Made by a program: the position numbers and the translations under genes. Of a DNA stretch of 64,000 bases, positions 35,261 to 45,489 are shown piece after piece (position 1 is the first letter of the stretch; every line of letters begins with the position of its first letter). This stretch comes from Cryptomeria japonica. Taxonomy: Eukaryota; Streptophyta; Pinopsida; Cupressales; Cupressaceae. The DNA lies in assembly GCF_030272615.1 (NCBI RefSeq), contig NC_081409.1, positions 240,465,832 to 240,529,831 of the forward strand, in the 5' to 3' direction. The notes under the pieces were generated by a model, which saw only the letters and a program-made list of their open reading frames with translations, did no database searches and was not told where the DNA came from.

Positions 35261-36827
35261 ACGTTTTTGACCCCCCTGGGACACATCGAGGACCAAGACA
35301 CATCTTCAGTACCGAAGATGTAGGTGGAGACATCCCTACTTGAAGGAGACGCCCCACCAACGTCTCTTTCCAATTCTGCCAAAAAGGTAAATAACCCTAA
35401 AACTAAACCTTCAAAAAAGAAATAGACGACTCAACAAAGGCAAAAAATGCATCAAGAAAGGAAGATAACGTCATGCAAGGTATTTTTGGGCATTTTTTGC
35501 TTGCGCAACATCGCAGAATGGAGATCGATTTGCAAGTAGACTTTGGAGCCATCATTGAGTCAAGAGTAATAGGTATGAACCTTAGGTGACGCGATTTTTT
35601 TATGGTTAGTGATGCCTTAGATTTATGACTACTTGGAAGAATAATAGGGCATGGATTGCCATTTTCACTACAACCACAATATCATAACTAAAAATTGAAT
35701 AGTTTCTATTTTGAAAGTACCATGGAACTACAAAAACCATGGAACTACAAAACCCATGAAATACATCTAACTCAAAATTTGCTTCCCATTTTGTTCCTAC
35801 TTCATACAACCAAATAAAAACTAGCCAACACAACTTTTGATTAACCTCACAAATTGCCATCTTAATATTGTGAAACATGATAGTAACATAACAGCAAAAA
35901 CGACAACTAGTGAATAAAGTGCTAAAATGGAATTCCTTAATTCAGATGATATATAAATGATTTATCATTATGCCTTGGAGTTACTAATCAAAGAGTATGG
36001 AAGTTCCCTTAGAGATATGGGTATCAATAATATAAAGTAATAAAAAGAAACATGTTTCCAAAAACGTAATCTTTTATCAAAATTTCAAATTCCAAAAGGA
36101 AAACTTTTCAAAAACTATTAAGCAACAAATCTTGCAGGTTCCTCAAGGCTGCCTGAATCTGTTTCCATTCTTTCTCAGTAGGTACCTATAGCTTCTTCAA
36201 ATTTATGAAGCATCACTTCAGTTCAATTATTCTTTGTGTGAAAGTTGTTGGCATCTAAGGCCAGCCTTGGAAGACTAATTCATCATTTTTCTTGCATTTC
36301 ACATTTTTCATCCATAGGTGATGACAAGCCTTGTTGCACTAATTGATCGATATTCCTCTTTATATTGGCAACTTAAGAAATAAGAACAACTTAAATTTTA
36401 TAACCTTCAAGAAATTTTCTAAGACAGTAATACAATCTTCAATCAGCTGCTGCATATGTCAAACAGAAATAATAAAATATTAAAAATTTAATAGCCAAAC
36501 TTGCGAGTAGTACCCCCAGTTTGTTTAAATCAGGGTTGCATTCATATAAATCAAGGTTGCAGGTTGAATTTAATAAGTCCACCAATGTTTAGTCTGTAGG
36601 TAAATGACAAAGCTAGACAATCAAACTCGAAAATTAAGCATTGCCATTAAATGTCAGAATCAAAAACTGCACAATGTAGGGATAGAGGCCATTTTTTAAT
36701 ACAAATTTTTCAAAATTTCTTGAAATATTCTAAATTTAAATGTTGCATCTTGCTGCCAATTTGCCAAACCTAGTATCTTTTTATTTTTTTGTTCAAAATG
36801 TGAGGTGAGGAAAAACAAGGCTTGTAC
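35261..36827. other. 5' noncoding part of the hAT element
   Basis: I see no gene here. The region next to the left TIR (35261-35390) repeats GGAGAC/AGACAC words that could be subterminal transposase-binding motifs. Confidence 0.4.
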
Positions 36828-38055
36828 CCATTGTGGAAGTATTGTGATCGTGTTCTAGCACTGACTGGTCTAGGTGGAATAGCCATCATCACATGTAAGC
36901 TTTGTGAAATGTCATGGCAAGGTAAGTACTTACACAAGGGTGAGTGGTCATTTCCTTCACATACCTAGAAAAGTTGTTGATCCTTGTCCAAATGAGGTAG
37001 AATGATATGATTCTTTTTATGGGAAAGTTTCTAATTTGAGCTCTCATGCTTCAACAACAAGGATAACTGCTGCAACTCAAAATCGAAATAGAGAGTCAAA
37101 GGTGGATGTATCTTCTAGAAATGTACATCTGACAACAAACGATCAAGATGTAGCAACAAAACATTCTCACAAGAGACCATACATTGGCACCTCAAACACC
37201 ATTGAAAGATTATTTGATCTGCAAGGTCAAGAAGCGGTTGATACAGCGATTGCATGCTTCTTTTATGCAAATGGAATATTATTTAATTTTCGTCACTCAC
37301 CTTTCTACGAAGAAATGGTCCAGGCTATCAATAATGGACCGGCTAGGTATGAAAATCTTCGCACTACTCTAATTGATAAAGAAAAAGTTTGATTAGAGCA
37401 AAAAACTACACCAATGAAAAGAGTGTGATCTACAAAAGGATGCAATATTATGATGGATGGGTGGACATATATCATATAGTAACATGTAGCAAAGGGCCTT
37501 ATTTTTTGAAGGCAATATATTGTGGGCACCATGTTGTGTGCATTTGTTGCATAATGCACTTAAAGATATTGGCAAGTTCCAGAGGATTTCAGATCTCATA
37601 GAAAAGAGCATAAAGAATATAGATGTTCATATGTAACCATCACCAAACACAAGCCATTTATCATAAATTTGCCAAGGTGGAACTTCACAAACCTCCTAAT
37701 ACATGCTTTTCTTATTTTATTCTTCTTAAGTGTCTTTGTGTAGTCAAAGGAGCTTTGTGTTCCACAGTAGTTTGTGATGCATGGGCAGCTTGGAGAGAAA
37801 CTATATCAGATACTACAATTGAGGTGAAAGGTATGGTCCTTGATAACAATTTTTGGGTGAATGTTAACTTTGTTGTGGACTTTATTAAACCTATATGTGA
37901 GGTGATCAAATTTGCAAATTCTAACAAGCCATGTTTGGGAGAAATTGATGAAGAAATAGATTCCATGTGTGAGAATTAAAAAAATAATAGATGCAACAGA
38001 TCTTTCTCTATATCCTTTAAATGAAGAAAAGATACATGGAAGACGGAACAAACTT
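36828..38055 (+). pseudogene. hAT transposase, BED finger and DUF659 region
   Basis: Translation across frame changes gives a BED-type zinc finger (PLWKYCDRVLALTGLGG, TCKLCEMSWQG, then SGHFLHIPRKV in another frame). Next comes the DUF659 core in an open frame at 37036-37392: ERLFDLQGQEAVDTAIACFF, GILFNFRHSPFYEEMVQAIN and RYENLRTTLIDKEKV. Then follows a decayed segment (IMMDGW, SKGPYFLKAI) and CNHHQTQAIYHKFAKVELHK with NNFWVNVNFVVDFIKPICEV at 37623-37979. All are typical of plant hAT transposases of the DUF659 type. The frame breaks show that it is dead. The protein is cut at 38055/49653 by element D and resumes after it. Confidence 0.85.
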
Positions 38056-38060
38056 AATAT

Positions 38061-38260
38061 TATTAGAATATTTAATTATTATTTAATTAGTATTTAATTA
38101 GTATTTTAATGGTCATTATTGTGAATTTTTGTTTTATTTAGTTTTCTATTTTTGGCTTCTATTTTTAGAAGTGATTGTTTCTTTTTTAGAAACATCGCCG
38201 TTTATAATTGCCTATTTAAACGGCTCTCTGATTGAATAAAGTTATCCAATTAATTTTTCA
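38061..38260 (+). repeat. 5' LTR of element D
   Basis: 200-bp LTR with non-canonical TA...CA ends. It includes a duplicated TTAATTAGTAT unit absent from the 3' LTR. Confidence 0.87.
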
Positions 38261-38276
38261 TGGTATCAAAGAAGGT
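38261..38276 (+). other. Primer-binding site of element D (tRNA-Met type)
   Basis: TGGTATCAAAG follows the LTR directly, one base away from the usual TGGTATCAGAG. Gypsy C is inserted right after it, duplicating AAGGT (38272-38276). Confidence 0.8.
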
Positions 38277-38596
38277 TGTTAGTAGCCTAAGTGGTTCAGG
38301 TGGTAGCATAGGGAACATCAATATACAATGTACAACACCAGAGCATAGTAATTCATTAGCATGGAACCAATAACACACAACACAGTATACCAAGATAAAT
38401 TCATGTAACACAGATGTATATCATATTTCTCTCCAATCCAATGTGTCCAAAATGTGCTACAAGTTTACAATATAAAGAGTTCGCGGTTGGTTAGGCCACC
38501 AACCATCAGGCAACTAACTACCCGCGGATATAACTTAATACTATTGTTTTCTCTTAAAGCATTAAAAAGCCTTATTTACTAATTAACTGGCTTACA
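38277..38596 (-). repeat. 3' LTR of gypsy C
   Basis: Left LTR copy, 320 bp. On the minus strand it reads TGTAAGCC...CTAACA. Confidence 0.94.
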
Positions 38597-38616
38597 TCAT
38601 TCCCCCCCAAAACTTG
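38597..38616 (-). other. Polypurine tract of gypsy C
   Basis: On the minus strand TTTTGGGGGGGAATGA runs into the LTR start TGTAAGCC. Confidence 0.87.
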
Positions 38617-38749
38617 TTCATTTTCCAGACGAACACCATAGCAAAATAACAAGAAATATCTACTTAGAGGGACAAGAGGACGTCCCTATTCCCATAGTGG
38701 TCCGTTCTCGGAGTATCTCCAGGTCCCTCTCAGCAAGAAGTTGCTTCTC

Positions 38750-40806
38750 TCAAGTGGCTTTCAAAAGCCTAAGTGCATCCATTCGGTCCTTCTCAAAGGC
38801 AGCCAACTTCCGTTCTGTTTCACGTCGCGTGGTTCTCTCTTGAACCATTTCTTGCTCCATAATCTGGATCCTTTCTTTCAGCTCACTCTCTCGCTGTAGG
38901 GCTAAGGTGTGGACTCCTTCTATTCTGTTCGCTTTCAAGGTCATCCTTTGGAGCTGTAAGAATGTAGTACGGAAAGTCTGTTCCATGGAAGTGAGAGCTC
39001 TCATTACTTCCTGATTACCTCCTGTATGCCCACTAAGGATCTGTGGTACTCCCCATTCTGCTACTATCTCCAGAGTTTCCGAGTCGGGCCAACCTTGGTT
39101 CCTAATTTTCTTTGAGAACTCCCTCTCGCAACCTTCTGTCATAAACGCCAGTAGTGCTTCCGTTGCTCTTACTATAGCAGGCATATCAGATCCTCGAGAA
39201 TGGTCTATCATCCTCTCCGTGGCTGCCCTCATTACTTCCAACTCGGAAAGAAAATGCTGCGCAACCGGTTCCAACTCTTGGATCCCCTCTACTGGTGAGG
39301 ACGTACTGTGCCCTTTCCCGATTTCTTCAATCCTCGGGCTCTCTGATCAATCCCCAGTGATGGTGAAGGAGGTGGAACCTCTATGTCCATCTGGAATCTT
39401 GCTAGCAGGCTATCTGCTTCTGTCTCCATGTATGTTTCCTCAGTCCCCTTTCCTTTGTCTCTCTCTGGCTCTTCACAGTGTATTCCCCCTTCGGTATTTC
39501 CTACCTCCATGGTTGCAAGTGGATCAGTTATTGGTGCCACTACCAATGCAACAACTCTAGCCGCTTCTACACCCCTAGTTGTGCTTATATGGAGGGTGTG
39601 GGCCCCAGCGTGTCCCCTCAAGTCTACTAACTGAGATGGGGTCCCTATGACCCCAGTTACCAATTGTGTCGTGATGGGAATCTGTGCTGGTTCGAAAAGT
39701 ACCTTTTTCCTTACTCCCCGTCCTGGTACGGCTGGTATGCCCCCCATACGGCTTTCTGTCCCTACCTACTGCAACCCTCCTACGTGTCCTCCTTCCTGTT
39801 CCATGCTCATTGGCTCCATCCTGAATTCTCCTTCATCTTCTTCTAAAGATGATATGTATGTTTCTTCTTCCCCTGTCCCTACCTCTTCCTCAAAATTGTT
39901 GTCCTCTTCTCCTCCATCTTCTATGCTCCCTGCCAGTTCTTGCCTTGCTTTTTTCCTCGGTGTTATCTCTGTGGTTACTGTAAAAGTGTCCAGGTGTAGC
40001 CAATAATGCATGGCTGGCTTGTAGGGCTCCACCCGACTTGAGGCCACAAAACCTCCTCTATTTTCCAATGCCACTTGAGTTCTCAATGCTTCCAAGAAGA
40101 GGGCAATGAGGTGATGGGGTATGTATAGAGTCTTGTGTTTGAGGAACATGGCTTCCTTCACCCGGCTGGAAAGGACGCGGCCCTAGTTATTAATTTTGCC
40201 ATTACTCAATCCGTGCATGAGGCGTAGCATCCATCTTGCAACATCGGATGCTTGGCTTGCTGCTGTTAGCTTACTCTTTATGATATCCAAGACACATCTC
40301 CATTCTGGTGAGGTGAGATAAGATTTCTTCAGGCCCCTTCTATTGCTATTCTGCCATAAACTGTTCCATTGCTCTTCTGTGAGTGCGTCGCCGCAGATGT
40401 GTTCCAAAAGCCACTTCTTTTCATCTGTAGGCATTCTTGCTGACGGTTTCATAGCTGAATCGCCACCACTGGGAATGCCGAAGACCTTGCTGAATTCTTT
40501 GGGTGCATAAGAAATGACCACTCTCTATCCCAAATAGTCAATTATTCATCTATGCCTGTCCTGCTCATACCCATGGACCATGGCACGCAATATAGGCTCA
40601 AATTCTTTTAGGTTGAAGATGGGCATGAAAATGATTTTATCAACTTCTACTTTCTTCAATGAACTCTTTAGGGGGTGGTCCTCCTCATTGTTTTCCCACC
40701 ACTTCCTACACTCGCTTCCAAGCACTCCTTCAAACGTGACATTCTCTACATTCACCTGTTCCAATGCCCTCTCCTGGCTTTTCTTGCTGGTTCCTGGCAT
40801 GGCCAT
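38750..40806 (-). pseudogene. Extra ORF between integrase and 3' LTR of gypsy C
   Basis: From ATG 40806 (MAMPGTSKKSQERALEQVNV) one frame can be followed to 39289 through stops at 40546-40548, about 40522, 40183-40185 and 39766-39768. A one-base shift near 39290 then leads into 174 codons ending at 38750. The original protein would be about 680 residues. Visible parts: a Trp-rich middle (EKKWLLEHICGDALTEEQWN), an acidic Glu-rich stretch near 39850-39920, and a C-terminal E/R/K-rich coiled coil (about 38760-38980). I see no signal peptide, membrane segment, zinc finger or enzyme motif, and I do not recognise the family. It lies in the sense orientation, unlike the antisense ORFs of some Tat elements. 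Confidence 0.7.
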
Positions 40807-40830
40807 TGCTTGCTTGTTAGAAGTACTAGC

Positions 40831-42090
40831 TTAGTAATTTATATCATAACTTCCCCTTCTAGGGTTGCCGTGACTCCCTTTCACCATCTCGTGTGTGTAT
40901 GGTGTTGTACCCGAGGGCTGTGGGCCTATACTCTGTGGCTGAGGCTGAGGTGTTGCGTATTTGAGGTGTCGCGTGATCGGTAGCCTATTTCCCGGGGGCT
41001 GCGTACATCGTAGCCGAATTCCTCCACCCCTCCGTCTGTTGATTGCGTACGCTGGTGGTTGCGTACTTTTCTCCCTACGTGCCGCTCCCTTTGCACTGCT
41101 GTTCTGTGTTGTGCCGCTGATGCTGTGTCCTCGTCCCACGCCACAGCTCCCTTTCGCGCTGCGTACGCTTACCTCCACACTGCATACGCCCTCCTCCCTG
41201 CTACGTACACTGGCCTCCACCGTGCGTACGCCCTCCTCCCTGTTGCGTACACTGGCCTCCACTCCGCGTACGCCCTCCTCCCTGCTGCGTACACACACCT
41301 GCACGTTGCGTACCTCCACGCTGCGTACGCTCTCCCTCCTGCTGCGTACGCTCTTCCTCCTGCTGCGCACGCTCCCCTTCACTCCATTGCGTGCTCTCTC
41401 CTCCCCGCTGCGTACTCTCTCCTCCACCCTGCGTACGCTCACCCTGCGTACGCCCCCTATGCGTGCAATGCGTGCAATGTGTCTCTTCCTTACGTTGTGC
41501 ATGGCCTTCGTTGCTCCACTTCCTGCCCACGTCCTTTTCCCCTTCCTTCCCTCAGTTGTGCGTACAATGGTATGAGTGATGTGCCTTTTCTCCTTGCTTT
41601 CCTTCTTATATTTTTCTCTTGCTATCATTTTTAATGTTTTGGTTTTATTTTTTGATATTTTGCCTTGGTCATTTATTTTTAAATATTTTTGCCTTGTGTT
41701 TTTTCTTATTCTTTTTCTCTCTCTGTCCTCTTCTCTCTTTATTTTTTCTTTGTTCCACTTTACTCTATCTTCCCATATTTCTGTTTGGAAATTGGCTATT
41801 TTATTTTTTTCAATCACCATCATTTTGTCCTTGTGGCCCCCTATGGGTTCCACCATTTTAATGGCCACCATATTAATGGCTATGGACTCCCTTTCTTTGT
41901 AGATTTTTAGTTTTGATCCATTTACTGGATCTTTGATGGGGCTGTCATCCAGGTTGGACAATTTAATAGCTCCATTTTTTCCCACCTCCCTTACTTTGTA
42001 TGGTCCTAGCCATCGAAGTCGAAATTTACCTGGTCGGAGTTCATTCCGACCATTGTACTTGAGTACCAGCTGTCCTGGCGAGAACTTCAT
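40831..42090 (-). pseudogene. Gypsy C integrase C-terminus plus low-complexity tail
   Basis: It is in the same frame as the integrase core after a TAG at 42130-42132 where related proteins have CAG (AIEVAQN). The first 60 residues are the usual integrase C-terminal beta-barrel region: FSPGQLVLKYNGRNELRPGK, RWLGPYKVREVGKNGAIKL and DPVNGSKLKIYKE. After that come about 100 charged residues and then the Arg/Ser/Val/Glu repeat encoded by the GC-rich tandem array. Gypsy B2 retains INGSKLKPYHE at the equivalent site. The long low-complexity tail is unusual for an integrase and may not belong to the mature enzyme. Confidence 0.8.
40990..41480. repeat. GC-rich tandem repeats (GCGTACGC..CTCCTCCCTGCTGC)
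   Basis: Variants of a 27-36 bp unit built on TGCGTAC and CTCCTCCCTGCTGCG recur about fifteen times. On the minus strand the frame stays open and gives R/S/V/E-rich repeats (VRSREEGVR type) appended to the integrase C-terminus, ending near 40831. Confidence 0.85.
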
Positions 42091-42129
42091 CCGCCTTAGA
42101 TGTTTATCATGCCGAGCTTTTCTTTTGTT

Positions 42130-42918
42130 CTAAGCCACTTCTATGGCCCATTGTGCCATTAGGCGGAGCTCATCTAATTTTTGCAAGGTCATAAGTCGTT
42201 CCTTTAGGCTTTCCTCATCCCCCCATCCGTTCTGTACTGCTATCCGCAAGGTTGGCACAGTGTATTCTACTAGCATCACTATCTCTTGTCCATACATAAG
42301 CTGAAAGGGAGTGTGTGTGGTTGTCGCTTTGTACGTTGTCCGGTAGGCCCACAATACTGCTGGTAATCGCTCTTCCCAATCCCCTTGCTCTACTCCACAC
42401 GTCTTGTAGAGAATAGATACCAGTACTTTGTTGGTGGACTCCGCTTGGCCATTCGCCCTGGGATAGTACGAACTAGACAATGTGTGGAAAATCTTGAATT
42501 TTGTTGTCATATTGTGCATCACTTGATTGACAAAGTGTACCCCCCTATCACTCATGAGTTGCAAGGGTATCCCGAACCGGGTCACAATGTGTTCGTAAAG
42601 AAACTTGGCGGTGCTCAAGGCTGTGTTGTCGGGTAAAGCTCTGGCTTCGGCCCACTTAGTGAGGTATTCTGTAGCCACCACAATGTAGTGGCATCTATGC
42701 ACCTTGCTCGTCCTCAAAGGTCCTACGAAATCCAGTCCCCATCTTTCGAACAATTCCTGTGGTTGGGACAGGAATAGGGGCATGAAGTCTCGTTTGAGTG
42801 GCTTACTTGCCCTTTGGCATGTGTCGCAGCTGGTCACCCATTCCCTCGCATCTACATGAAGTGTAGGCCACCAGAGGCTTGCTAGCAAAATTTTCCGTGC
42901 TGTGGTATCCGGCCCCAT
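42130..42918 (-). pseudogene. Gypsy C integrase core
   Basis: The frame carries the CDTC half of the zinc finger (residues 31-34) and a complete catalytic triad: D63 in GLDFVGP, D124 in LMSDRG and E160 in NGQAEST. The D-E spacing of 35 residues is canonical. It continues with EERLPAVLWAYRTTYKATTT and LMYGQEIVMLVEY. The first half of the zinc finger lies in another frame, so a frameshift occurs around 42918-42980. Integrase joins cDNA ends to nuclear DNA; the core motifs are intact, but the reading frame on either side is not. Confidence 0.9.
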
Positions 42919-43804
42919 ATGTCCTCCCGCTAGTCCTTCGTGAGATTCTCTTAGGACTCCAAGAATTTCTTCCTCTAGGACATCTTCGCAGGATGTCGTC
43001 CGGCCCCAGTTTATATAGGAGCCCTTGGATCAATTGAAACGTGGTACTTTTTAGTGCGAGCTTCCTTCTCTCGCTTGGGCTCATGTCACCTGGAAATGTT
43101 GCTGTAGAAAGATACTGCCCGAGTTTCTCGTACCAGGAAGGTAACACGGCTATCTTGAATAAATGGCCATCGAGGAAATCTTCGCTCACTCCTCCTTCCC
43201 CTAGCTCCCCGGATTTTATTCTAGATAGGTGATCAGCCATTACGTGACTTTTCCCTGGTCGCACCACAACATTGAAAGTGAATTCCTGAAGCAAGATCAA
43301 CCATCGGCTTACCTGTCCTTGAATAACCGGTTTGTTCACCAGGTACATGATTGCTTGGTGATCCACGAAAAATGTGAATGGTGTGGCTAAAAGATAATGG
43401 TGGAACTTTTGTACTGCATATACCATTCCCAAGGCTTCCCTTTCCGTGGTGCTATAATTTTTTTCTACCTTTGACAGTAACCTACTAGCAAAATATATTG
43501 GGTGGTCTAAGCCTGAGGATCCAAGTTGCGTTAAGATGGTTCCAATTGCAAAGTTAGAAGCGTCCACATGTACATGAAATTTATTCTCCCAATTTGGGTT
43601 TGCCAAAATAGGTGCACTTACCAATCTGGTTTTGAGTTCTTGGAAGGCTTCGTTCTGCTCCTTGTCCCATACAAATGGTTCCCCTTTCCTTGTTAGGCGT
43701 TCAAGTGGAAGGGACACTTCTGCAAATCCTTTAATGAACCGTCGGTAGTACCCAACATGGCCAAGGAAGGATTTAATCCCTGTAACATCTGTTGGGCTAT
43801 CCAT
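42803..43804 (-). pseudogene. Gypsy C RNase H and integrase N-terminus
   Basis: The frame follows RT without a shift. It holds the RT connection (SFLGHVGYYRRFIKGFAEVS, LTRKGEPFVW) and the Ty3-type RNase H (FHVHVDASNFAIGTIL, YSTTEREALGMVYAVQKFHH, FTFFVDHQAIMYL with its catalytic acidic residues). It ends in the pre-integrase region (LLYKLGPDDILRRC) before the frame is lost. RNase H removes the RNA template during cDNA synthesis. No stop lies inside this segment. Confidence 0.9.
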
Positions 43805-43879
43805 GTTGAGAATAACTCTGATCTTATCTGGGTCTGTTTTTAACCCTGCCTTACAGACTATGTGGCCGAGTAATCTCCC

Positions 43880-44623
43880 CTATGGCACTAGGAACCGACA
43901 TTTCTTGGGATCGAGTACAAGTCTTGCTCGTCGACACTGGTCCATGCATTCCCCCAGTATCCTCAAATGGTTTTCCTTATCACTATATACTGACCAGTCG
44001 TCTAGAAAGGCCTTGAAGTTCCCAGTGGCCATTTTGTCAAAGATGTGGAGTATGATCCTCTGGAAAGTGGCTGGGGTGTTGCATAGCCCAAATGGCATAC
44101 GGTTGTACGCAAAAACTCCATCTTCTACAATAAATGTGGTTTTGAGTTTGTCCTCCTCTGCGATACTGATCTAGTTATAGCCGGAAAAGCCGTCCATGAA
44201 GGAGTAAATCTCATGCCCTACTACCTCTTCGAGGATACTATCAGTAAACGGTATCGGAAACGGGTCCTTAATGGTTACAGCATTTAAGCTTCTGAAGTCC
44301 ATGCAAATGCGGATCTGGTTTCCTTCCTTTTTCGGGGAAATAACAATGGGGGAAACCCATTCACTAGTTTGCACTCAGAAAATGATCCCAGCGTCTAGCA
44401 TTTTTTATATTTCTTCTTGTACCTTGGCCGCATAGTTCTTATTCATGCGATAGGGGCGTTTCCGCACAGGCCTTGCCCCCTCCATCAAAGGTATTCGATG
44501 TACGCATAGTTCGGGGGGTACTCCCTTCAGATCTTTATAAGTCCAGGAAAACATATCTTTATACTCCAAGAATATCTTAAATGTCGCCGTCTTTAGTACA
44601 GGGTCCCAATCATCTCCAACCAT
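43880..44623 (-). pseudogene. Gypsy C reverse transcriptase, several stops
   Basis: One frame can be followed with stops at 44405-44407 (TAA), 44375-44377 (TGA), 44171-44173 (TAG) and 43880-43882 (TAG). The last two fall where gypsy RTs have CAG (SGYNQI and VPQG). RT motifs are otherwise well kept: WVSPIVISPKKEGNQIRICM, DFRSLNAVTIKDPFPIP, FMDGFSGYN, MPFGLCNTPATFQ and the active site FLDDWSVYS (DD at about 44000). The preceding VGDDWDPVLKTATFKIF is the segment at which B2's deletion begins. Confidence 0.92.
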
Positions 44624-44817
44624 TATTACTCTTGGGTCCTTTCATCTCCCAGGTTGGTGCTCTGAACCTTTGGTTCCTCGTATTGTACCACTTCTTTCTC
44701 AAATTGGTGTGCCGAGGTGTTGTCTACTTTTGCCCCTCCTTCCTCGTATTCAGCAAATTGTGGCGGGTAGGTGTCATCATTTTCTAACTCAAGGATTTCC
44801 AATACATTGCACTCTGG

Positions 44818-45489
44818 CTAGAAGATCTCATAGTCTTCCATCTGCCAATGGAATAGTCCACTGAGAGAACTCGTTTCATCTTCTGAGCAATTACCGAGGC
44901 AAAGCACCCCTTCTCCATTCGGCTCTATCTCGCCTTTTTCCCTCACGGTATCCTCCTCCGAGTCAAAATCTGAGGCCATTTCTTGACTCACCTGCTGGTT
45001 CTGCAGGTCAATGACATATTTGTTTCCCTCACTTTCAATGGAAAGGGTATTTTTCTTCCAGTTGTGGTCTGCTTTGGCCGTGACAAGCCATCCTCTTCCC
45101 AAAAGTGCATCATATCCCTTCCGCTCCAACGATATGACCATGAAATCTAGAAAGAAGTGTTGTGTCCCGATAGTTACCTTTTGGCCCATAAGCGTGCCCA
45201 ATGGTTTGATGCCATGCTGATCGGCTCCTACGAGGTGGAAGCCAGGCGACCAGAGTGTCGGCTTCCCCAAGGTTTTCCATGTCTCCTCAGGTAGCACGTT
45301 TACAACAGACCCACCGTCTACGATGGTGTTAGTAAGCCTAAACCCAAGAATCTCCATTTCTACTACGGCTGGTGTCCTGCCTACCCCTACTGTCATCAAC
45401 ATAGGGTCATTAGTCTCCTTTGAGTGGTTCCTTTCTTCCATTTCCTCCCTGTGGTTCGGCGCCTTCCCCTCCTTCCTGGTCTCCTCCAC
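44818..45489 (-). pseudogene. Gypsy C protease and spacer
   Basis: This frame differs from gag by one base, with the shift somewhere in 45490-45640. It contains MEILGFRLTNTIVDGGSVVN and VLPEETW, the retropepsin with the DGG variant. It continues with LVGADQHGIKPLGTLMGQKV, GYDALLGRGWL (conserved hydrophobic flap/ILGR-like region) and an acidic spacer ending EDETSSLSGLFHWQMEDYE. Closely similar to B2. Confidence 0.88.

Noticed and set aside
38750-40806. Envelope gene of an endogenous retrovirus-like element
   Set aside because: The position fits, but no signal peptide, transmembrane helix or cleavage-site pattern is visible.
40961-41634. Long Ala/Ser/Leu-rich plus-strand ORFs (204 and 191 codons)
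   Set aside because: They read the GCGTACGC tandem array antisense to pol; repeat-driven open frames, not genes.
41576-41902. Phe/Leu-rich membrane-protein-like ORF
   Set aside because: Antisense to the Lys/Glu-rich integrase tail; hydrophobicity is the mirror of AAA/GAA codons.
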